DNA of 64,000 nt from Porphyridium purpureum (taxonomy: Eukaryota > Rhodophyta > Bangiophyceae > Porphyridiales > Porphyridiaceae). Every line of letters begins with the position of its first letter. Within the stretch, counting starts at the first letter, position 1. Where the stretch lies: contig VRMN01000008.1 of assembly GCA_008690995.1 (NCBI GenBank), positions 558,001 to 622,000 on the forward strand, in the 5' to 3' direction. Below, piece after piece: positions 55,162 to 64,000 of this stretch. Made by a program: the position numbers and the translations under genes. The notes beneath the pieces are model-generated. The model was not told where the DNA came from and ran no database searches. It saw only the letters and a program-made list of their open reading frames with translations.

Positions 55162-56849
55162 TGCCCCACACCAGCCCAACGCACCTTCCAATCCTTTCTC
55201 GCTTCTTGCGTCGGCGTTCCCACCGTCTGTTTCAAAATACACCTCCAAGCGTTTCAACGCGGCGGTTGGCCCTGGGAAAGAAAAGAACCCGAGGATCTGA
55301 GAAGTACTGGCGCAAGCCACGGCCTGATCCGTCTCCGCCGCGAACTTTCCGAAGCAACAACCTCGACCCGCTTTCCCGTCTTTTGCGCTCTTCGACTGCT
55401 GCTCCCTTCCCTTACCGCGCTCCATTCTCGCTCAACATCGCCAGCACGTTCACTGTACCTTAAAGTACTGTTAGTAATGCAGCATTACTTTATCATCTGC
55501 ATGGTCATGGATAAAGTACAGTCTACTGGACCGCGACCGTGCAGCAGCGGAGCCGGCTGGAGCTGCGCAAGAGCCGTGACATGGTGAAGAGGTCGAACTC
55601 GAATGCGCACCAGCCACGATGTGCGCGGGTGGATACGCTGGCTTTGCTCTGGCACTGTTGAGTCTTTCGAGCCTTTTTGTTTTTGTCTGAGAACTCAGTA
55701 GATAGTCAGCGACGCCCAGAATGTGCAAACATGGAGTTTCACCAGGCACCGCACTACGTGAAGGAGACGATGGTAGGGAGATTTTTTAGCAAAGAAATAA
55801 GTCAATGTTCCATTGTTCTCTTTTCTTTTACTGTCATGCCGTTCTTTCTTTTTCTGGACTGGCCCTTGAAGCCTTCAGAGAACAAACGAAAGGACCCTGG
55901 TCTGCTTGTGCCATACTGCTTCGCACTTCTGACATGGTTTTCTCGTGGCGATCTCATCAGGCACGGCGTTCTCATGCAAAATTTCCACGACGTTCTGCTT
56001 TCATTCAGCCAACGCGCAGCTATTTTCATGTGTGCATGCGAGCATCGGCAATGTCCGACTTTTAGGTCTGCGAGCAGCTTTTCCATACGCCGAGACCGGC
56101 ACTTTGTGCAGGCACGAGTAGACGGACATCCGCATTTCAGCTCAGCAGTATCCGTATGCCTTTTGGCTGTACTCCTTTGGGCTCGCAGCATTTTTTTTTT
56201 TTTTTTTCTGTCTTCTCTTTTTCAGACGAGAGAGAAAGGGACAGAAAAGCAAAAGGCCAATCAGGACCACTTTCGAGTTGCCCAGAATTTCCTGTGTTTG
56301 AATTCTTGCGCTCCTCGATTGTCCTTCACCATGGAAATTTATATGTACTATCCGAAGGAAAGCCGAAGGGCGAGACGGCCTTGCGTGTCCATCGCGTCCG
56401 CGGTGACATGCAGAAAGCCAATATCAAACCGGCGTTCAGAATATGCCTGCAACACAACCGATATTCTGCGACTTTCTGCCACCAAACAAGCTGCACCGAT
56501 GACTGTCCAGGACGCAGGCACTTTCAAATAGGGAAATAAATGCTGACAAAATCTCCGCGGGTTCGGTCAGCTCGCTGGACTCCGTCTGTGTAGTACTCAC
56601 TTCGACAAAGTGAGCAGGTTCGCCAAATGAGACCACATTCGTATACTCCACATCGATCATCGAGTCGAAGGACTTTTACGCATTGATAAAAAGCCATCAC
56701 CTTGAGGCGACACGAGCTCCGCGGCCTGCTCAAAACATTCGTGCACTCTTTCGTTTAGCGCGCCTACGCCATCCCGACTTTAAACGACAATGGACCAGCC
56801 CAGCAAGGGCTCATTGCTTCCGAATGCTCGCGGCGATGATACTTCAGCT

Positions 56850-57065
56850 TCAATCGCGACATTCATTCTGCACAGAGAACTCGGACCCATCCAGAGTCTC
56901 AACCGGCGAATGTGCTGCGTACGCAGCACACATCCACATGGCCAGCCCGCTCAGCGCACCAAACTTTATCGCCATGCGCCCAATGCCAGTTGTGGCACGG
57001 ACACAAACCGCAGACCGTGCCGCGCCTCTGGCCTCCGCCGCGTTGAAGCCCGCACCAAAACTCAA
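56850..57065 (-). CDS. Possible small single-pass protein (uncertain)
   Basis: A 71-codon frame whose reading looks protein-like: an Arg/Ala-rich N-terminal part resembling a mitochondrial targeting sequence, then a hydrophobic segment (FGALSGLAMWMCAAYAA) and a polar end (SPVETLDGSEFSVQ). Its first codon is TTG; the only internal ATG start (56975) would leave 41 residues. An unseen upstream exon is possible. It is included because codon choice is GC-rich and coding-like in an otherwise empty region. No family is recognised, and it may be chance. Confidence 0.25.
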   Translation of the reverse strand: MSFGAGFNAAEARGAARSAVCVRATTGIGRMAIKFGALSGLAMWMCAAYAAHSPVETLDGSEFSVQNECRD

Positions 57066-57140
57066 GATATGTTCCGGTTAACCGACTTGTTCTCCGCTTG
57101 ACACATACGATGCCGCATCTCCCAACTGCCAAATCCACCA

Positions 57141-57320
57141 AATCATGACAGAATATCATCATTTATCATAAAGCATGACATAAAGTCATTATTCAATATT
57201 AATCATGAAATAATATCATCATTGAGAACCAATCATGAAATATTATCATCTTTCAATGCTAATGATGCTTTTATTACATCTTTAAATTTAAAGGATGATA
57301 TATGGCTTAAAAGATGACAT
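57141..57320 (+). repeat. AT-rich tandem array with a strict 30-bp period, about 6 units
   Basis: Units begin at 57141, 57171, 57201, 57231, 57261 and 57291. Each starts AANCATGA or a close variant, followed by ATNATATCATCATT-like sequence; the last is degenerate. TCATGA and TGATATTA-type palindromes recur, so each unit can form small hairpins. The AT-rich block stands out sharply from the GC-rich flanks and lies 230-400 bp upstream of the MSI1 start. Confidence 0.85.
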
Positions 57321-57517
57321 GCGCGTTTTGTGTTTGGCGCGAAGCGGCGCGTGAAGGGAACAAGGGAGACGTGGTTTGGAAGTGTGGCGACGGAGAGGGA
57401 AACAGAGAGAGAAAGGAGAAAAGTGTCGACGGAACACGGACGCTCGCGATCCCCGTCTGTCCGCGTATCTACGCGTGTACGTGCAGGCAGAGCTTGAAGG
57501 TGCGGCATTGGTGGTGA

Positions 57518-58900
<1,383 letters not shown>

Positions 58901-59217
58901 AAAAGTTGCAACAAACAATGGCGGCATTAAATATTTGTCTTGAAAGGCGCGCAGTCCTGTTTCTTTTCCAGTGAACGCATAACGCGCTTCACCAGTGCCA
59001 CCGTCTCATTTCCGCCACCCCACGAGCCGAGATGCTACCAAAGAAAAATTCGTCTGGCGCAATTTGATGGTTCGCGACCAAAGGTGCTTGTTTTTAAAGA
59101 CATCTGCTGGAGCAGGTTTCCCTCAAAACGGGCGGGGGCCGTCACTCACATTTAACTTTGGCTTTTGTCTCTCACCACTCGCTTTTGAAACCTTCCTCTC
59201 TCTCCTATTATTCTAAC
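58901..59217. other. Convergent 3' region between MSI1 and PDH-E2
   Basis: 317 bp of presumed 3' UTRs. No feature is recognised. Confidence 0.4.
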
Positions 59218-61311
59218 TTAGTACAAAAGTTCCTCAATGCGGTTTTCTAACAAGTCGGCGAGGGCTTTGAGGAATTCGGCTGCCTGGGCGCCATAAATGA
59301 TCCTGTGGTCGCACGTAATGTTGACCTTCATCGCCTTTTCCACATTAACGAGCCCGTTCGCACCTACCCCGACAACGGGCTTGCTGCCCGCCACGGCTAG
59401 GATCGAGCCCGCGCCCGGCGGCAACACCGCATCGAAGGAATCCACGCCAAACATGCCCAAATTACTAATGTAGAATGTTCCTGAGCTGTACTCGTCTGGA
59501 CTCAGCTTCTTCTCCATCGTGCGCTTCACCAGGCCTTTCCACGTGCGTGACAGAGAGTACAGATCCGGCTCGTTCGCCTTCTTGAGCACGGGCGTGATGA
59601 GACCACCATCTGGCGTCGCGACGGCCATCGCCACATTGATGTCCGGATTGTACACGATCGCGTCCTTTGCATACGTAGCGTTAAGAATCGGATATTTCTC
59701 AAGCACCATCGCCACCGCTTTGGCCAGTAGCGCGGACACAGTCACGCCCTTGGGCTTCAATTTGGCGTACATGGCGTCCAGAGCCGTCGTCTTGATTTCG
59801 TACGACACGCGGAAGATGGGCACAGTCAAGCTGGCCTCCATATTCTTCACGACGGCCTTTTGGAGTCCATTCATAGCCACAGCGCCGGCCGGCATCTCGG
59901 CCGCTGCGCGCGGCGCCGCTGCGGGTGCAGATCCTGCCGACGCTGGTGCTGCTACTGGTGCTCCTGCCGGCTTCTTGGCCGCCGCGGGCGCCTTCCCTGC
60001 GGCGCGCAACACGTCGTCTGCCGTGATGCGGCCAAAATTTCCAGAGCCCTGCACCTTGCTGAGGTCAATCCCTTCGGTCTTTGCAAGCTTCTTGGCCTCT
60101 GGCGTCGCAACCACTTTGCCGTCAGCGCGCGGCGCTGCGGCCACGGCGGTCGGCGGCGACCGAGCTGTCGTATCGATAGACGCTGCCTTTTCTACGTCTT
60201 CTGCCACGATGCGCCCGTTGGGCCCAGAGCCTGCCACATACGCCAGGTCCACATTCTTTTCCTTTGCGATGCGCTTCGCATATGGAGATGCTATGATGCG
60301 TCCCGTATTCACGACTGCGACAGCTGCTTTCGCCGCGCTTGTCGCCGCCGGTGCTGGTGCTACCGGTGCGGCCGGTACGACCGCTGCTGGGGCAGCTGCG
60401 GTAACCGCACCGCCGCCTGAGCCCTGCGATGAAGCCCATGCTTTCACTGCGGCAATATCATCGCGCGACCTTGCGATATACGCAACTGGTTCGCCGACGG
60501 GTGCCATGCCCCCCTCCTCCACGGTGATGGCTGCCAGAAAGCCACCCTCAAAGGTCTCGACGTCCATGTCGGCCTTGTCGCTCTCCACCACCATTACCAT
60601 GTCACCAGACTCGAGCTCGTCGCCTTCGCTCTTGAGCCACTGAACGATTTTGCCTTCCGTCATGGTGGAGCTTAGTGCCGGCATAAACACTTCGGCAAAG
60701 TCTGGCTTGGGAAGCGAGCTCGCTGCAGCAGCAGCCGGCGGCGCGGCCTGAGTCTTCTCAGGAAGCGGATGCTCCGACGTGGTCACTGCAGTGGTTCCAT
60801 CGTGCCGCGAGTCCGAGCCTGACGCAATGCAGTCAATGCCCATTTGCTTGATCTTCTCAATGTCGGCCTGGCTCTGCGCGATCAACGCGACGGTCGACCC
60901 GACGGGAGCCGTGCCGCCCTCTGGCACCAAAATATCGGCGATCCATCCGTCCTCAAAGCACTCGACGTCCATATCTGCCTTGTCGCTCTCCACGACCATG
61001 ACGATATCGCCCGACTCGACCTTATCCCCTGGCGCCTTGAGCCACTGCACGATCTTGCCCTCCGTCATGGTCGAGCTCAGCGCGGGCATGAACACCTCGC
61101 GCGCTCGAATTTCCAGCAGCATCGCCTCGTCCACAATCTGCATGCTCACCGCACTCCTTCCGCTGCGGCACGCGCCACGACGCCCGCATCCCGGCGCCGC
61201 CACCACGACCCGCGCAAGCAGCCCTGGAGCCCACGCAGAGCAGCGCAGCGCCGCATTTCCGTGCGCGCCGACTTCGCGCACCGCCGTGCACGGAGCCCAC
61301 ACAAACGCCAT
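59218..61311 (-). CDS. Plastid pyruvate dehydrogenase E2 (dihydrolipoamide acetyltransferase)
   Basis: A 697-residue E2 core subunit that transfers acetyl groups to CoA, in the plastid supplying fatty-acid synthesis. ATG 61311 starts MAFVWAPC, the Phe-containing rhodophyte plastid transit signal (to about residue 56); the frame before it has only TTG. Two lipoyl domains lie at about 73-147 and 208-282, each with ESDKADMDVE (lipoyl Lys111 and Lys246). Two E3-binding domains follow, at about 339-375 (ASPYAKRIAKEKNVDL...GPNGRIVAEDV) and 400-437 (ATPEAKKLAKTEGIDL...GNFGRITADDV). The catalytic domain runs from about 470 and ends with CDHRIIYGAQAAEFL. Two E3-binding domains in one E2 is unusual. 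A pyrimidine run (61401-61446) gives the GA-rich sense leader. Confidence 0.9.
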   Translation of the reverse strand: MAFVWAPCTAVREVGAHGNAALRCSAWAPGLLARVVVAAPGCGRRGACRSGRSAVSMQIVDEAMLLEIRAREVFMPALSSTMTEGKIVQWLKAPGDKVESGDIVMVVESDKADMDVECFEDGWIADILVPEGGTAPVGSTVALIAQSQADIEKIKQMGIDCIASGSDSRHDGTTAVTTSEHPLPEKTQAAPPAAAAASSLPKPDFAEVFMPALSSTMTEGKIVQWLKSEGDELESGDMVMVVESDKADMDVETFEGGFLAAITVEEGGMAPVGEPVAYIARSRDDIAAVKAWASSQGSGGGAVTAAAPAAVVPAAPVAPAPAATSAAKAAVAVVNTGRIIASPYAKRIAKEKNVDLAYVAGSGPNGRIVAEDVEKAASIDTTARSPPTAVAAAPRADGKVVATPEAKKLAKTEGIDLSKVQGSGNFGRITADDVLRAAGKAPAAAKKPAGAPVAAPASAGSAPAAAPRAAAEMPAGAVAMNGLQKAVVKNMEASLTVPIFRVSYEIKTTALDAMYAKLKPKGVTVSALLAKAVAMVLEKYPILNATYAKDAIVYNPDINVAMAVATPDGGLITPVLKKANEPDLYSLSRTWKGLVKRTMEKKLSPDEYSSGTFYISNLGMFGVDSFDAVLPPGAGSILAVAGSKPVVGVGANGLVNVEKAMKVNITCDHRIIYGAQAAEFLKALADLLENRIEELLY

Positions 61312-62143
61312 CCGCCCACGAAACCCCAAGTGACCCGCCAGATCCCGTGCCTAACCCTACACCCCCACCGCCGACCCCCCCAACGATCCGTGACCGCCCA
61401 CCCCTCCCTCTTCCCCTCTCTCTCCCTTCTCTTTCTCCTTCTCTCCCGTTAACCTCCGACACAAAAACATTTCACGCCAGTCGACCTGCGCGATGTCGCG
61501 TTCCTATTAAAAACACCCTGTGTTACTAGGAATCCATCGGACTCCCGGTCTCGCTTTCCTGAGACCTGCGCGTACGGTGACACGGGACGCCGCGAGATTC
61601 CGGCTAGTGCAGTCGCTCATTTCAGTTTGAGCGCGGTTCGTCCTCATTGGAGGAGACACACAAAGACCCACAGAGACCCACAAGCACGCAAACACATGTT
61701 GATCGCGCAAACCGTGTTCCGGCGTTCCGGGAATCGCGCCGCGCTGATGAAAGTGCTTCTTCCCATCAAAACAAGGATTGCGTTGCACCCACGTTGAAAA
61801 CGTGTGGCCTGTTGACTGTCTGGCGCTGTTGCCGTGCCGACGGCAACAGTGGTTTCTCGCGCTGCGTCGTGCAGCACGCGCGCGTGGTGGATGATGGCCC
61901 GCAGACACGAGCTTCCGGCGCCAGCCAGGCTGGCTACCCAGCGTTCGCAGCCAACACGCTCGCCTGTCTCTGCGACCGCGTGGAGTTACCGGTTTAAACA
62001 GTAGCCGTTTAGCCGTTTAGCCGTTAAGCGCGTAGCTTACCAAATCGGTCGGCGCGGCGGAAGTGGGTCGAGAAGACGTGCAGAACGCGCTGCGCGACGA
62101 GCCGGAACGCGCGTCGTGGACACAGGTGCGGTGCGCAGGCAGG
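61312..62143. other. Divergent intergenic region between PDH-E2 and the membrane hypothetical
   Basis: 832 bp. It holds the GA-rich E2 leader and, near the other end, (GCCGTTTA)n octamers (about 62003-62025). No CACTGTAC motif and no gene are seen. Confidence 0.4.
62003..62025 (+). repeat. Octamer repeat (GCCGTTTA), about 2.5 units
   Basis: AGCCGTTT AGCCGTTT AGCCGTT reads as GGCTAAAC repeats on the minus strand. It is the same GNNTAAAC form as the octamers at 25381-25532 and 37382-37595. Confidence 0.7.
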
Positions 62144-62773
62144 ATGGGCACCTGGCTGGCAGCTCTGGCAGCGGTCGTCGTCGCGGTCGTGGTGGTGGTA
62201 GCGGCTGTTTCGTTGAGATCGAGTTTAACGGTCCGCGCGAATGACAGCGCTCGCGATGCACCCCTTGTCGCGCGAAGCGGTCGCGGTGACGCAAAGAAGA
62301 GGAAGAAAAAGAGCGCGAAGGGAATGGCGGAGACTGTGAGCGCGGATGACGTGGGCGTATCAGACAGCAAGCATGTGGAGTCAGACGCCCCAGATGGCAG
62401 GCTGCGCGCAGAGAAACTCGAGTCAGGGCGTGCCAAGGACGATGCGAACGAAGATATGCTGGTATCCGATGATGGCGAAGCGCCGGAACCGGCTCCGAAC
62501 CCGCTGAAAATTCCGTATGGAGGAAGAGTGCTGGATATTCCAGAGCTTCAACGGCAGCATCGCGAGGAAGGATGGCAAGAGGTTCCTCGCGCATGGCCAC
62601 GTGAAGGAAAGCCGGCAGCGCCGACTCCTTCTGCTGCATCTAGCACAACATTGCCAGCTGTGGCATCCAGCAGTAGTACTCAGTCCGCTTCGTCCGCGGC
62701 GAAGCAGCGCCGGCGCGCCAGACAAAAAGAACGCGCTGAAATTGTGCGCGAATTCGAGCGAAATGACCTGTGA
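62144..62773 (+). CDS. Single-pass membrane hypothetical protein
   Basis: A 209-residue protein I do not recognise. A hydrophobic N-terminal segment (about 3-26, LAALAAVVVAVVVVVAAVSL) is a signal anchor or signal peptide. The rest is hydrophilic and low-complexity: Lys/Arg-rich (KKRKKKSAKG), then acidic, then the compact stretch LKIPYGGRVLDIPELQRQHREEGWQEVPRAWP near 120-155, which is the part most likely to be conserved. Next come Ser/Ala-rich sequence and a basic C-terminal helix (KQRRRARQKERAEIVREFERNDL). The frame extends upstream only to GTG; ATG 62144 is chosen. Confidence 0.65.
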   Translation: MGTWLAALAAVVVAVVVVVAAVSLRSSLTVRANDSARDAPLVARSGRGDAKKRKKKSAKGMAETVSADDVGVSDSKHVESDAPDGRLRAEKLESGRAKDDANEDMLVSDDGEAPEPAPNPLKIPYGGRVLDIPELQRQHREEGWQEVPRAWPREGKPAAPTPSAASSTTLPAVASSSSTQSASSAAKQRRRARQKERAEIVREFERNDL

Positions 62774-63381
62774 CATCAGCGCCAGCTTGGAGAATCATCT
62801 TTCAAAAAATCCAGAGGTACATACTGCATCCATATGACAAATTGCCATGTGGATTTCACGGCACAAAGCTCAACTCGGGCAGTCCCGTCTACATCAGAAC
62901 TACCGACGATCAGCACAGGCAAGCGCACAGCATGCCCTCTTTTGTCTCAGAAACGTTGCGCGGGTGTTACTTTGTAGAGAAGTTCAACATCCACACCATT
63001 CCGACAGCCGCGCAGTTCTGACCTCCTTTGTCACATGATGACGACACGACCCACACGATGAATACAAAAACATATACACACGGTGCGCTTCAAGACTGCG
63101 CGCGCGAGATTCATCCGTTGCCCCGCTCGCTGTGCCGGCAATGGAAACGTGCGAGACCAGAACGCATTGAGCGTTCCGCGCAGCACCTTCGAAGCCTTGC
63201 CACTACCTGGCGCTCCACGGAAGGACAAAGGCAGAAGAAAAAGGACCGCCCGTTTCACGCAGCTCGAAATTTTCGTCCGAGGTGCAACGACTTGAAGACG
63301 CGGAGGAAAACGGCGCGGGCAGAGAACTAGAATTTGAGGAACAGAGTGTTGCGCAAAGGCTTGCCACGTGTCGCAGGCGCC
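62774..63381. other. Intergenic region before the partial gene
   Basis: 608 bp between two same-strand genes. No motif, repeat or RNA is recognised. It should contain the 3' UTR of the membrane protein and the promoter of the next gene. Confidence 0.4.
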
Positions 63382-64000
63382 ATGGAGAATGACCGGGAGC
63401 GGCAGAACCTGATCATGAGTCTGACGTCCAAGCTTGCGGCGGCGTCGTTCCATATGTCGCAGGCGGAAAAGGCGCAGCATTCGCTGGACACCGCGATCGC
63501 GTTGATTCGCGGCACGTTGCTGGGACTGGACCAATATCTGCATGACTTGAATCACCATCATCAGCAGCTGAGCGTGAGCGTGCGCGAGTGCCGTCATTAC
63601 CTCATGTCGTTGCAGAACAACGCGGGCGCCCCGGCGCAGGTGCCGAACGGTGTCTCGAATTTGACGTCAGACGAGCCCGCTGTGGTGGATCCGGCGCTCA
63701 CTGCTGCGATTACCGCCGCATCAGGTCCGCCCGGTAATGCCCGTCAAGAAGCTCCCAAGATGCCTCCATTGAAAGATCGAGTGAACGCGGCGTACGAGGC
63801 CACGGGCGCGCCGGAACGTGCACGTGACGAGTTGTCTGGCAAAGCGGGGGAAAAGCATGACCGTGACAGCAGTCAGGATCTTCTTTGGGCCTCCAAGCGA
63901 GCGTCTCCGAGCAAGGACGTAAAGTTGGGCTCCGCCAAAAGCCTGGGCTCAATCATCAAACCGAGTGCTGCCCGTGACCATGCGGCTGCGGCCCCGCAGA
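63382..64000 (+). CDS. Partial hypothetical coiled-coil protein (runs off the window)
   Basis: The frame opens at ATG 63382 and stays open for 206 codons to the window edge. The N-terminal 80 residues are helical and hydrophilic (MENDRERQNLIMSLTSKLAAASFHMSQAEKAQHSLDTAI..., then DLNHHHQQLSVSVRECRHYLMSLQNN), suggesting a coiled coil. The remainder is Pro/Ala/Ser-rich and probably disordered. Codon use is GC-rich like the neighbouring genes. No family is recognised, and the C-terminus is not in the window. Confidence 0.65.
   Translation, partial: MENDRERQNLIMSLTSKLAAASFHMSQAEKAQHSLDTAIALIRGTLLGLDQYLHDLNHHHQQLSVSVRECRHYLMSLQNNAGAPAQVPNGVSNLTSDEPAVVDPALTAAITAASGPPGNARQEAPKMPPLKDRVNAAYEATGAPERARDELSGKAGEKHDRDSSQDLLWASKRASPSKDVKLGSAKSLGSIIKPSAARDHAAAAPQ

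Noticed and set aside
55162-55425. In-frame extension of RPN8 up to ATG 55425
   Set aside because: RPN8 is strongly conserved and starts close to ATG 55161; the extension has no counterpart in the family.
55677-56531. 284-residue open frame on the plus strand
   Set aside because: It begins at TTG, reads poly-Phe through the T17 tract and has no protein-like composition; treated as chance.
57141-57320. 30-bp array considered as a CRISPR-like array
   Set aside because: Units are contiguous and divergent with no spacers, and the genome is eukaryotic nuclear.
59519-60643. 374-residue frame antisense to PDH-E2
   Set aside because: Shadow of a GC-rich gene on the other strand; Ala/Thr/Ser-rich with no domain.

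Overview
The window is GC-rich nuclear DNA of a unicellular red alga, most likely Porphyridium (P. purpureum or a close relative). The clearest marker is a plastid-targeted phycoerythrin gamma subunit with two internal repeats. Other signs are a compact genome with apparently intronless genes, a plastid pyruvate dehydrogenase E2 starting with the rhodophyte-type MAFV transit signal, and a kinesin carrying a starch-binding domain, which suits a lineage that keeps starch in the cytosol. The species call is inference.

Layout. 1-5.1 kb: M20 dipeptidase, DNA polymerase epsilon subunit B, NSE3/MAGE subunit of SMC5/6. 5.8-8.8 kb: methylthioribose-1-phosphate isomerase, a circularly permuted tRNA-Ile(UAU) gene with an extra D-loop intron, and the phycoerythrin gamma gene. 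9.27-14.84 kb: a whole-looking Ty1/copia element inserted in the region upstream of the phycoerythrin gene. 15.8-18.9 kb: a membrane-anchored 2OG-Fe(II) oxygenase-like protein and an Ldh2-family dehydrogenase. 19.1-23.3 kb: a PLAT-CBM20-kinesin-14 fusion. 24.5-31.2 kb: a whole-looking Ty3/gypsy chromovirus with identical LTRs. 33.2-42.4 kb: RING-H2 membrane E3, malic enzyme, a coiled-coil hypothetical, VPS52 and RPA2. 42.7-50.4 kb: two genes sharing a closely related PWWP module (one a PWWP-TFIIS fusion) around a monoglyceride-lipase-like hydrolase. 52.8-64 kb: A20/AN1 zinc-finger protein, RPN8, MSI1/RBBP4, plastid PDH-E2, a single-pass membrane hypothetical, and a partial gene running off the window end.

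Organisation. Protein genes alternate strand at 18 of 21 neighbouring pairs. Most convergent pairs are separated by 100-320 bp (two are wider, 619 and 701 bp), and most divergent pairs share a longer promoter region. These promoter regions hold a recurrent octamer, CACTGTAC, sometimes as an inverted pair, and many start codons follow a GA-rich leader on the sense strand. Both retroelements sit in divergent intergenic regions.

The strongest candidates for something new are the permuted, D-loop-interrupted tRNA-Ile gene, whose junction folds into a canonical bulge-helix-bulge, and the PLAT-CBM20 kinesin. Next come the CACTGTAC promoter element, the PWWP-TFIIS fusion with its neighbouring PWWP relative, a Myb/SANT-like segment in the copia polyprotein, and a PDH-E2 with two E3-binding domains. 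All calls come from reading the sequence; no database search was possible.
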